Positions 1-7,821 of a DNA stretch of 49,826 nucleotides are shown piece by piece (position 1 is the stretch's first letter; each line of letters begins with the position of its first letter). A program made the translations under genes and the position numbers. Origin of the DNA: JBDTNK01 sp039933775. Its GTDB lineage: Bacteria; Chloroflexota; Limnocylindria; QHBO01. The stretch lies in NCBI GenBank assembly GCA_039933775.1, contig JBDTNK010000010.1, positions 1-49,826 on the forward strand. The letters are read 5' to 3'. Below the pieces are notes generated by a model. The model was not told where the DNA came from and did not search any database. It saw only the letters and a list, made by a program, of their open reading frames with translations.

Positions 1-776
1 TGGACCGCGATCATCCGCGGATCCGCGAGCGGCATGACGGTCGGTCCGGAGAGCCCGGGAATCAGCTCCCGGATGCGCTCAAGCGAGGCCGTCGGCGCGT
101 TCATCATCATGTACTCCTTGCCGCGAGCGTCGGCGACGCTGCGCAGCATGGCCACCAGCGGGGCGATGAGCGGCGAGCGGTCGATCTGCCCGGGACGCGA
201 GACGAGCACCGCCTGCGAGTCGAGCAACGTGGCGATGGAGCGCAGCCCGTTGAGGCGCAGCGTGCTGCCGGTCGCGACCAGGTCGACCACGGCGTCCGCG
301 ACGCCGAGCTGGGGCGTGACCTCGACCGCCCCGTTCACCTCCACGACCCGTGCCTCCACCCCGACCCGGGCCAGATAGGCGGCGGTCACGCGCGGAAAGG
401 AAGTGGCGATGCGCTGTCCCTCGAGATCTTCGATGCGCTCCACCCCGGTGCCGCGCGGCGCGGCGAGGACCAGCGAGCAGGCGCCGAAGCCCAGCTCCAG
501 GATCGTCTCGAGATCACGACCCTGCTCCGCGACGAGGTCCGCGCCGGTGATCCCGATGTCCACCAGCCCGTCGGCGACGTACTCGGGCACATCGTCGGTG
601 CGCACGAAGAGCAGATCGATCTCGAAGTTGCGCGCGGCCGCCGTCAGCCGGCGCTCCGACAGCTCGAAATCCAGCCCGGCATCGCGCAGCAGCGCGACCG
701 ATGGCTCCGAGAGCCTTCCCTTGTTCGGCAGCGCCAAGCGCAGCGCGCCGTCGCCGTTCAGCCCCGCGGCGTTCAT
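1..776 (-). CDS. hisG: ATP phosphoribosyltransferase HisG, 3' end cut by window edge
   Basis: First enzyme of histidine synthesis: joins ATP and PRPP to give phosphoribosyl-ATP in the cytoplasm. The 258 visible residues include the N-terminal KGRLSEPSV motif (about 19-27), DIGITGADLV (73-82) and the PRPP-binding loop DLVATGSTLRLNGL (165-178). After residue 215 the protein continues into the region with LIPGLSGPTVMPLAD, which matches the C-terminal ACT-like regulatory domain of long-form HisG. It is therefore probably the feedback-regulated long form that does not need HisZ. The ATG at 776-774 overlaps the stop of the upstream TrpR-like gene (ATGA), so the two are co-transcribed and probably translationally coupled. 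The C-terminus lies beyond position 1. Confidence 0.95.
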   Translation of the reverse strand, partial: MNAAGLNGDGALRLALPNKGRLSEPSVALLRDAGLDFELSERRLTAAARNFEIDLLFVRTDDVPEYVADGLVDIGITGADLVAEQGRDLETILELGFGACSLVLAAPRGTGVERIEDLEGQRIATSFPRVTAAYLARVGVEARVVEVNGAVEVTPQLGVADAVVDLVATGSTLRLNGLRSIATLLDSQAVLVSRPGQIDRSPLIAPLVAMLRSVADARGKEYMMMNAPTASLERIRELIPGLSGPTVMPLADPRMIAV

Positions 777-1123
777 GGTCGCTCCGACCCGCTCCGCGCG
801 CGATCAAGCACCTGCCGGTAGCCGTCGCGGCCGTAGCGCAGCCACTGGTTGACGCGGCTGATCGTGGCGCTCGAGGCGCCCGTCTGGCCGCTGATCTCGT
901 GGTAGCTGACCCCGTCGGCCAGGAGGCGCGCGACGTGCCAGCGCTGGCCCAGCTCGCGGAGCTCATTGACGGTGCACAGGTCACGCAGGAAGCGCAGCGC
1001 CTCGGTCTCGTCCTCCAAGCTCGCGATCGCACGCGCCAGATCGTGGGTCTCTGCGGTCATCCAGCGCTCGTCGCCAGCGTCCGCGCGGGGCGCATCCTGC
1101 GACTCGATCAGCTTCTCGTTCAT
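773..1123 (-). CDS. TrpR-like regulator, YerC/YecD family
   Basis: A 116-residue DNA-binding protein of the TrpR superfamily. Residues about 25-60 form the helical core (FLRDLCTVNELRELGQRW), followed by a helix-turn-helix around residues 70-92 with GVSYHEISGQTGASSATISR, the YerC/YecD hallmark. It overlaps hisG by four bases, so a role in histidine gene control is likely by context. From memory, TrpR-family histidine regulators (HisR) were proposed for Gram-positives by comparative genomics; this should be checked. There is no Shine-Dalgarno sequence. The start codon lies 3 nt from an inverted repeat that also contains the likely -10, which suggests autoregulation. Confidence 0.88.
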   Translation of the reverse strand: MNEKLIESQDAPRADAGDERWMTAETHDLARAIASLEDETEALRFLRDLCTVNELRELGQRWHVARLLADGVSYHEISGQTGASSATISRVNQWLRYGRDGYRQVLDRARSGSERP

Positions 1124-1126
1124 TGC

Positions 1127-1161
1127 TTTAGCAAACTAAACCGCTAATGAGATGCCGTCAA
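1127..1161 (-). promoter_or_regulatory. Promoter and candidate operator of the TrpR-like gene
   Basis: On the minus strand a -35 TTGACG (1161-1156) is followed after 17 nt by a weak -10 TAGTTT (1138-1133). That -10 lies inside the inverted repeat TTTAG-TTTG-CTAAA (1140-1127). The expected start of transcription is within a few bases of the ATG at 1123, so the mRNA would be nearly leaderless. A regulator bound to the repeat would cover the -10 and the start region. Confidence 0.5.
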
Positions 1162-1228
1162 GGCGGCGGAGTCGAGGTGTCGACTGCCGGGGCGCCGACC
1201 TCGGGCCCGCGAATCCTCCTCCTCGGGC

Positions 1229-2722
1229 TTAACCGGGTGATGGAGGGACGTCTGGCACCGCCGCACCGGACACCCCCGGCCAGCGCAGGGCAAAGATCGC
1301 GCGCGGCCGCCGCTGCTCGACCACGACCGAACCGCCCTGCGCGGCCATCGTGGCGTGCACCAAGTAGAGGCCCAGCCCCAGGCCTCGCCCGACGGCCAGG
1401 CGGTCATGGAAGAGCCGCTCGGCGACGTCGTCGGCGAGCCCCGGTCCTCCATCGGCAACGCGCAGCACCACGGGGTCGCCGTCGACCACCTCGATGTCGA
1501 TGCCCAGCCCGTCCTCCGAATAGCGATCGGCATTCGTCAGCAGATTGGCGATCGCCTGCTCGGCCAGCGGCCGATCACCCAGCGCGGTCACCTGTTCAGC
1601 TGGCAGCGTGCAGCGCACCTCACGCTCGCTGCCGCGCGTGCGCAGCCGCTCGATGGCGGCGTCGATCGCGGCGTGCACGTCAAAGGGCTTGCGCTCTGCC
1701 TCGACGGCGCCGGCATCGGCCCGCGAGTAGAGCTCCAGGCGTTCAAGGATGCCGATGGCGGCCTGGACCGATTCGAGCGCGCGCACGGCGTGCGAGGCGG
1801 CCCGTTGTGGGAGCGCGGGGTCGCGCTGCGCGAGCTCGATGCGTGCCTTGGCGACGGCGAGCGGATTGCGCAGCTCATGGGCCACGAAGCTGGCGAAGCG
1901 TGACAGCCGCCGGCGTTCGTCCTCCTCCGCGCCCACGTCACGCAGCAGCAGCACACACCCGCCGCCGGGGATCGGCGTGCCCTCGACGTCGATGAGCACG
2001 TCGCGCCCCGACATCGGCAGGCGGACAATGATGCGCTCTCGGACCGCGGCGGACTGCGCGCCGATCTGCGGCCACTGCGCGCGTGGCAGCGGCCGGCCTT
2101 GCTCGTCGCGCGGCTCGGCGGTGTGTCCCCACTCCTCCACCGAGCGGTCGAAGAAACTGCGACCGAAGAGCCGCAGCGCGGCGCGGTTGCCGTACGTTCC
2201 GCGCGGCTCGGCGTCGTACACGATGAGCGGCTCGGGAATCGCCTCCGCGACCTCTGCCAGGCGCACCCGCTCCCGCTCGGCCGCCTGCAGCGCCGTGTTC
2301 AGCTGCGAGCGCGCGCCCTCGGCCGCCGCGGTCTGCCGCACCGCCTGCCGCTCAGCGATGTCGGAGGCGTCTCGCGCTCGCGCGACGTCCCAGCGACGGC
2401 GGTCGGCGGCCAGCGCCAGCAGCACAATGAACGGGGCGCCGATCACGAAGCTCGCGAGCTGAATGGCATCGACGCCGCCGATCGGTGCGTCGTGGGAGGG
2501 CAGGATCGCGAACAGGATGATGATCAGGCCGGCGGCGCCATACGACATCAGCGCGGATCGTGACCCGAGTCCCAGGCCCACGAGCGCGACGGCGAGCACC
2601 GGGATGACGGTCAGCGGGGTGACGACGCTCGCCGCGTCGGCGAGCAGCACCGCCAGCACCGCGCTGGCGACACCGATGAAAGCGCCGAGCAGGATCCGCA
2701 CCTCAGGTCTGAGTCGCGTCAC
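1229..2722 (-). CDS. Membrane-bound sensor histidine kinase (orphan)
   Basis: A 497-residue kinase. The N-terminus has four or more hydrophobic segments (about 9-31, 34-53, 57-74, 88-105), then a charged coiled-coil linker (110-155) and a PAS-like region (155-262). The HisKA H-box FVAHELRNPLAVAKA has its phospho-acceptor at His282. The ATPase domain shows the N-box NLLTNA (393-398), the G1 box VADGGPG (422-428) and the G2 box GRGLGLGLY (445-453). The GTG start at 2722 has a good Shine-Dalgarno (GGAGGG, 2734-2729). Its first 20 bases overlap the end of the upstream J-domain gene, so the two form one unit. No response regulator is adjacent and the signal is unknown. Confidence 0.93.
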   Translation of the reverse strand: MTRLRPEVRILLGAFIGVASAVLAVLLADAASVVTPLTVIPVLAVALVGLGLGSRSALMSYGAAGLIIILFAILPSHDAPIGGVDAIQLASFVIGAPFIVLLALAADRRRWDVARARDASDIAERQAVRQTAAAEGARSQLNTALQAAERERVRLAEVAEAIPEPLIVYDAEPRGTYGNRAALRLFGRSFFDRSVEEWGHTAEPRDEQGRPLPRAQWPQIGAQSAAVRERIIVRLPMSGRDVLIDVEGTPIPGGGCVLLLRDVGAEEDERRRLSRFASFVAHELRNPLAVAKARIELAQRDPALPQRAASHAVRALESVQAAIGILERLELYSRADAGAVEAERKPFDVHAAIDAAIERLRTRGSEREVRCTLPAEQVTALGDRPLAEQAIANLLTNADRYSEDGLGIDIEVVDGDPVVLRVADGGPGLADDVAERLFHDRLAVGRGLGLGLYLVHATMAAQGGSVVVEQRRPRAIFALRWPGVSGAAVPDVPPSPG

Positions 2723-3941
2723 GTGCTGCCCTCCGTCTCGATGCGGCTGGGGCCGACAGGCCTACGATCGACCGCGCGGCGCTCCGGGCCGCGCTCCGGG
2801 CCGCGCGTTCTCGGGCCCGCCCCAGGCGGGCGCGCGCGGCTGCGATGCGGCGCACCGGGTCGCCGCCGATCTGCCGCCGATCGAGCGCTGCGGGATGCTC
2901 GCCGCGAGCGATCTCCGCCAGCAGCGTCGAGGCGCGATCCAGCTGCCCCGACTCGGTGAGGAGCTGCACCAGGCTGTACCAGCGCGCCGGCTCGTTGCGG
3001 GGCACGTCGCGGAGTCGGTCGACGAGCTCAGCGGCGCGGCCCAGGTTGCCGGCCCGGCGATGGGCCATCGACGCGGCGCGCACATCGGCGAAGGTCGGCT
3101 CCAGTCCGAGCGCCTCGAGGTAGTTGAGCAGCAGCTCGGCATGCTCGGCACGCTGCTGCGGCGGCCCACGCCGGACGAGGCGATCGCGGAACGGGGCCAG
3201 GACGGCGCGGATCTCGCGATCGACCCAGCGGCGCTGCGCCGAGCCCGGCGCATAGCGCTCACCGACGCGATGCAGGAACGCGGCGCCGCGCAGGTAGCCG
3301 TCGGTCGCGACCCAGGCGTCGCGCAATCCGGAGCGCGCCAGGGTGTCGAACGACGGGTCGAGCTCCACGAGGCGTTCCAGCGCGCCGACCCAGTCGTCCA
3401 GCCTGCCGCGCTCGCGGTAATACGTGGTCGCGCGGCGCAGCCAGTACAGCTCGTGGTGCTCATGCCAGTCCTGGCCGTCGATGTAATGCTCGATGATCCA
3501 GCGCTCCTGCGCCGCTGGGCCGGCGAGCCAGACCTGCGCCGGTACCCGGAAGCCCGCCACGTTGCGCCACTGTGGCTGGTGCCACTGGCTGGCGACCATC
3601 GGCTCGTGCGCCACGCGGCGACGCGGGGGCGCGGCCCGGGACGCCTCTCCCTCGTCGAGCGGCCACGCGAGCGTGGTCGCGTCGCCATGCTCCAGGTCGC
3701 GGTTGTAGTGCAGCCGTCGCAACGGGTCGCGCAGCTCCGCCCAGGCGCGGTTGAGGATCGAGGTGCGCAGCGTGGCCAGCTCGGTCTCGGCGCTGCGGTC
3801 GGGGTGATGGCGCAGGACGGCATCACGAAACGCCGAGCGCAGCTCCGCCACGCTGGCGCCGGGTGAGGCGCCAAGGATCGCGTAGTAATCGCGCTGCTCG
3901 GTTCGCACCTGGTCGGATCGCGTCGAGCCTGCTGTGGCCAT
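2703..3941 (-). CDS. J-domain (DnaJ-like) protein with long uncharacterised C-terminus
   Basis: A 412-residue protein. Residues 18-82 form a J domain with helix II RSAFRDAVLRH, the HPD tripeptide at 46-48, and a YNRDLE helix IV end. J domains stimulate the ATPase of Hsp70 (DnaK). The G/F region, zinc fingers and substrate-binding domains of true DnaJ are absent. The remaining 330 residues are helical, with a tetratricopeptide-like pair around 290-350 (AGNLGRAAELVDRL; SGQLDRASTLLAEI), and end in an Ala/Arg-rich tail. The tail is encoded by a short tandem GC repeat near 2775-2805. It is transcribed with the histidine kinase gene. The function is unknown; a co-chaperone adapter is an inference. 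Confidence 0.82.
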   Translation of the reverse strand: MATAGSTRSDQVRTEQRDYYAILGASPGASVAELRSAFRDAVLRHHPDRSAETELATLRTSILNRAWAELRDPLRRLHYNRDLEHGDATTLAWPLDEGEASRAAPPRRRVAHEPMVASQWHQPQWRNVAGFRVPAQVWLAGPAAQERWIIEHYIDGQDWHEHHELYWLRRATTYYRERGRLDDWVGALERLVELDPSFDTLARSGLRDAWVATDGYLRGAAFLHRVGERYAPGSAQRRWVDREIRAVLAPFRDRLVRRGPPQQRAEHAELLLNYLEALGLEPTFADVRAASMAHRRAGNLGRAAELVDRLRDVPRNEPARWYSLVQLLTESGQLDRASTLLAEIARGEHPAALDRRQIGGDPVRRIAAARARLGRARERAARSAARSAARSIVGLSAPAASRRRAARDATQT

Positions 3942-3949
3942 GACCGACG

Positions 3950-3955
3950 AGCATA
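3950..3955 (-). promoter_or_regulatory. -10 element, leaderless start of J-domain gene
   Basis: TATGCT (3955-3950, minus) lies 8 nt before the ATG at 3941. This spacing places transcription initiation at or beside the start codon. No Shine-Dalgarno is present. Confidence 0.5.
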
Positions 3956-3993
3956 ACGCGGCCAGCGCCGACCCAGACCGGCACGGCGCGTCG

Positions 3994-3999
3994 TACCAT
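3994..3999 (+). promoter_or_regulatory. -10 element of the cyanophycin operon
   Basis: TACCAT lies 7 nt before the ATG at 4007. It overlaps an earlier in-frame ATG at 3998, which argues that 4007 is the true start. It diverges from the J-domain promoter 40 bp away. Confidence 0.45.
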
Positions 4000-4006
4000 G
4001 CGCCGC

Positions 4007-4996
4007 ATGGTCGCCCAACCTCCAGCCACGCCGCGTCACGCGGGTCACCTGCTGATCATCGGCGGTGCGGAGGACAAGCTGCGCCAGCGCCAGATCCTGG
4101 GGCGCTTCGTCTCCCTCGCCGGCGGCGCGGATGCGCGGGTCGTCGTGATCTCGACCGCTTCATCGCTCGGTGACGAGGCGACCGAGCTGTATCGGGAGCT
4201 GTTTCGGCAGATGGGCATCCCCGACGTCCGTGGCCTGCGTCCGCTCGTGCGCGACGATGCCAACGACCCCGCGCAGGTGGCGGCGCTCGACGATGCCACC
4301 GGCGTGTTCATGACCGGCGGCAACCAGCTCCGCCTGTCAAGCGTCATCGGCGGCACGCTGCTCGGCCGCACGATCACCGAGCGTCATCGCCACGGGGCGA
4401 TCGTGGCCGGCACGAGCGCCGGCGCATCGGCGATCAGCACCCACATGGTCGCCTTCGGAACATCGGGCGCGACCCCGAAGCAGCGCATGACCCAGATGAG
4501 CGCCGGACTGGGGCTGCTGCCGGGGGTGATCATCGACCAGCATTTCGAGCAGCGCAATCGCATCGGCCGCCTGCTTGCGCTCGTCGCACAATCGCCATCG
4601 CTGCTCGGCATGGGTATCGACGAGGACACCGCCGCCCTCGTCAGCCCGGGCGGGGTGATGGAGGTCCTCGGCAAGGGCTCGGTCATGATCATCGACCCGG
4701 CTCGCATCCAGACCGATGCCTACGAGGTCAAGCGCCATCGGCCGATGATGGTGTCGGGCGTGGTCCTGCACTCGCTGCCGCCCGGCTATCGGTTCGACTT
4801 GCGCAAGCGGCGACTCATGGCGCCGCTGCGGCCTGTCTCGGCCTCGGAGCGGGAGCTCGCCTCGCTGCGCTGGGCCGGCGATCAGACGCGCAAGCTCATC
4901 CGGCGCATCGCCGCCGAGGGCGCGGATGACGGCGCCCCCGAGCGCGCGCGGCGCCGGGCACAGAACGCACGACGTCACGAGGAGGCCAGCGAATGA
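4007..4996 (+). CDS. cphB: Cyanophycinase CphB
   Basis: A serine exopeptidase of family S51 that cuts cyanophycin (multi-L-arginyl-poly-L-aspartate) into beta-Asp-Arg dipeptides in the cytoplasm. About 329 residues. It shows GHLLIIGGAEDK near the N-terminus, the oxyanion segment FMTGGNQLRL, the nucleophile elbow GTSAGAS (Ser about residue 137 from this start) and IIDQHFEQRNR carrying the conserved His. These match the family well. The start is placed at the second of two in-frame ATGs (4007 rather than 3998) because the first lies inside the probable -10. The tail after about residue 300 is Arg/Ala-rich. It overlaps cphA by ATGA, giving a cphB-cphA operon. Confidence 0.93.
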   Translation: MVAQPPATPRHAGHLLIIGGAEDKLRQRQILGRFVSLAGGADARVVVISTASSLGDEATELYRELFRQMGIPDVRGLRPLVRDDANDPAQVAALDDATGVFMTGGNQLRLSSVIGGTLLGRTITERHRHGAIVAGTSAGASAISTHMVAFGTSGATPKQRMTQMSAGLGLLPGVIIDQHFEQRNRIGRLLALVAQSPSLLGMGIDEDTAALVSPGGVMEVLGKGSVMIIDPARIQTDAYEVKRHRPMMVSGVVLHSLPPGYRFDLRKRRLMAPLRPVSASERELASLRWAGDQTRKLIRRIAAEGADDGAPERARRRAQNARRHEEASE

Positions 4997-7821
4997 CGCG
5001 GGCGCGCGCCAAGGTCCCGGGGAAGGGTGCCGCCGCAGCCGAGGGCGCAGCGCCGCAGGCCAGCGGCCCACGCGCCACGCTGCGCATCCTCGAGACAAGG
5101 GTCTATCGCGGCCCCAGCTTCTGGAGCTACGACCCGTCGATCAAGCTGCTCGTCGACCTCGGCGTGCTCGAGGCGTGGCCATCGGACACGATCCCCGGCT
5201 TTGTGGACGCGCTGCTCGAGATGCTGCCCGGCGTGGGGCTGCACAGCTGCTCCACGGGGCGCACCGGGGGCTTCGAGCAGCGCCTGCGCGATGGGACCTG
5301 GGTCGGACACGTGGCGGAGCACGTGGCGTTGCAGCTGCAGCGCGAGACCGGTACCGAGGTCGGGCGCGGTAAGACGCGCGGGGCGGGCAAGAAGGGTCGC
5401 TACCACGTCGTCTTCGGCTACGGCGACGAGACGGTCGGGGTCGCCGCCGGCAAGCTGGCGGTGCGGCTCGTCAACCACCTCGTCGAGGTTGAGCCGGAGT
5501 TCGATTTCCGCCGCGAGCTCGAAGCGCTGATCCTGCTCGCCGAACACGCCGCCTTCGGACCGTCGACCCAGGCCCTGCTCGACGAGGCGGCGCTGCGCGA
5601 CATCCCGTGGATCAGGCTTAACGACGCGTCGCTGCTGCAGCTCGGCCACGGCGTGCACCAGCAGCGCATCCGCGCCACCATGACCTCCGCCACGAGCTCC
5701 ATCGGCGTCGACGTCGCGTCCGACAAGAAGCTGACCAACAAGCTGTTGGCCGCCACGGGCGTCCCCGTTCCGCGCGCCGAGATCGTGCGCGACGAGGACG
5801 ATGCCGCGACCGCTGCCACGCGACTCGGATTCCCGGTCGCGGTCAAGCCGCTCGACGGCAACCACGGGCGCGGCGTGATCCTCAACCTGAACGACGAGGA
5901 CGCGGTGCGCGGCGGCTATCGCCTGGCCCGCGCGCATTCGCGACGCGGCGGGGTCATCGTCGAGACCTACCTGGCCGGCAACGACTACCGCTGCCTAGTC
6001 ATCGGCGGGCAGCTGCGAGCGGTCGCGCAGCGCCTGCCCGCGCACGTCGAGGGTGATGGAAAGCACAGCCTGCAGGAGCTCGTCGAGCTCACCAACCAGG
6101 ACCCGCGCCGCGGCCTTGGCCATGAAAAGGTACTGACCCGCATCAAGCTCGACGACGAGTCGGTGACGTACGCGCGCGAGCAGGGCTTCGAGCTGTCCGA
6201 CGTCCCGCCACGCGCGCAGCGCATCTACCTCAAACGCACCGCGAACATGAGCACCGGCGGGATCAGCATCGACCGCACCGAGGAGATCCACCCCGAAAAC
6301 GTCGAGATCGCGGAGCTCGCGGCGCAGGTGGTGGGGCTCGACATCGCGGGCATCGACCTGGTCTGCCCCGACATCAGCCTGCCCGTGCGCGAGACCGGTG
6401 GCGGCATCGTGGAGGTGAACGCGGCGCCGGGCTTCCGGATGCATACCAACCCGACCGAGGGCGAGCCGCAGTACGTCGCCAAGCCGGTCCTCGACATGCT
6501 CTTCCCGCCCGGCTCGACGGCACGCATCCCGATCATCGCGGTCACCGGCAGCAACGGCAAGACCACCACGGCGCGGATGATCGCGCACATCCTCAAGGGG
6601 ATGGGGCGCAAGGTCGGGATGACGAGCACCGACGGCATCTTCGTCGACGGCCGCCTTATTCGGAAGGCCGATGCCTCCGGTCCGCGCTCGGCCTCGATGG
6701 TGCTGCAGAACCCCAGCGTCGACACCGCGGTCTTCGAGGTGGCGCGCGGCGGCATCCTGCGCGAGGGTCTCGGCTACCAGCGCAACGACGTGGCCGTCGT
6801 GCTCAACGTGACCGGCGATCACCTGGGCCTGGGTGGCATCAACACCGTCGAGCGCCTGGCGCAGGTGAAACAGGTGATCGTCGAAGCCGTACCGCGCTCC
6901 GGCTTCGCCGTCCTGAACGCCGACGATCCACTGGTGGCGAAGATGGGCCGCGCCAGTTCCGGAGCGGTCATCTACTTCGGCGCGGATCCGAACAACGACC
7001 GGATCCGCTTTCAGGCATCACGTGGGCGGCGCGCGGTGACCCTCGAGCCGGGACGCAACGGCGAGATGATCGTGCTGCGCCAGGGGCGCAAGTCGATGCC
7101 GCTGGTCTGGACGCACCTGCTGCCGGCGACCTTCGAGGGCCGCGCGCGCATGAACGTGATGAATGCGCTGGCCGCCGCGGCGGCGGCATGGGCCGCGGGC
7201 GCGCACCTGCACGACATCCGGCAGGGCCTGCGCACCTTCACCACCAGCTACTACATGGCCCCGGGCCGCCTGAACGTCTTCGAGCTCGACGGCTACCGGG
7301 TCATCGTCGACTACGCCCACAATCCGCCCGCGGTCCACGCGCTCGGCGAGTTCGTCGACCGACTAGCCGAAGTCTCACCGGGTGGCCGCCGCCCGCTCGT
7401 CACCGGGCAGCGCATCGGGGTCATGGCGACCGCCGGTGATCGGCGCGACGAGGATATTCGCGAGCTCGGCGCGGTGGCCTCGAACTACTTCGACCACATC
7501 ATCGTGCGCGAGGACGCGCACACGCGTGGACGCCCCCGCGGCGAGGCGGCCGCACTGATCGAGGAGGGCGTGCGCGCCGGCATGGCGGAGGGCAAGAGAA
7601 CGCGCGCGGTCGAGATCGTGACCGACGAGCTCGAGGCCACCCGACGAGCGCTCGACATGGGGCGCGACGGTGATGTGATCGTCGTCTGTGTCGATCACGC
7701 CAACGACGTGTGGAAGGAGCTGCAGCGCCGGCAGCACGGTCGGGCAAGCGAACGGTCCGATGGAACGCTGCGCGCGATCACCAGCAGCGAGGACGACCTC
7801 GACCAGGCGGAGCCCATCTAG
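4993..7821 (+). CDS. cphA: Cyanophycin synthetase CphA
   Basis: Builds cyanophycin from Asp and Arg with ATP, without ribosomes. 942 residues, near the usual 870-900 plus an Ala-rich 25-residue N-terminal extension. The N-domain carries LETRVYRGPSFWS. The ATP-grasp domain, which adds Asp to the backbone, is visible as PVAVKPLDGNHGRGV (281-295), DYRCLVIGG (331-339) and VEVNAAPGFRMH (473-484). The Mur-ligase domain, which adds Arg to the side chain, has the P-loop GSNGKTTT (519-526), DGIFVDGR, ARGGILREGLGY and GDHLGL. All key motifs look intact. Its stop codon interlocks with that of the convergent Mur-ligase gene in one CTAG tetramer (7818-7821). Confidence 0.96.
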   Translation: MTRARAKVPGKGAAAAEGAAPQASGPRATLRILETRVYRGPSFWSYDPSIKLLVDLGVLEAWPSDTIPGFVDALLEMLPGVGLHSCSTGRTGGFEQRLRDGTWVGHVAEHVALQLQRETGTEVGRGKTRGAGKKGRYHVVFGYGDETVGVAAGKLAVRLVNHLVEVEPEFDFRRELEALILLAEHAAFGPSTQALLDEAALRDIPWIRLNDASLLQLGHGVHQQRIRATMTSATSSIGVDVASDKKLTNKLLAATGVPVPRAEIVRDEDDAATAATRLGFPVAVKPLDGNHGRGVILNLNDEDAVRGGYRLARAHSRRGGVIVETYLAGNDYRCLVIGGQLRAVAQRLPAHVEGDGKHSLQELVELTNQDPRRGLGHEKVLTRIKLDDESVTYAREQGFELSDVPPRAQRIYLKRTANMSTGGISIDRTEEIHPENVEIAELAAQVVGLDIAGIDLVCPDISLPVRETGGGIVEVNAAPGFRMHTNPTEGEPQYVAKPVLDMLFPPGSTARIPIIAVTGSNGKTTTARMIAHILKGMGRKVGMTSTDGIFVDGRLIRKADASGPRSASMVLQNPSVDTAVFEVARGGILREGLGYQRNDVAVVLNVTGDHLGLGGINTVERLAQVKQVIVEAVPRSGFAVLNADDPLVAKMGRASSGAVIYFGADPNNDRIRFQASRGRRAVTLEPGRNGEMIVLRQGRKSMPLVWTHLLPATFEGRARMNVMNALAAAAAAWAAGAHLHDIRQGLRTFTTSYYMAPGRLNVFELDGYRVIVDYAHNPPAVHALGEFVDRLAEVSPGGRRPLVTGQRIGVMATAGDRRDEDIRELGAVASNYFDHIIVREDAHTRGRPRGEAAALIEEGVRAGMAEGKRTRAVEIVTDELEATRRALDMGRDGDVIVVCVDHANDVWKELQRRQHGRASERSDGTLRAITSSEDDLDQAEPI

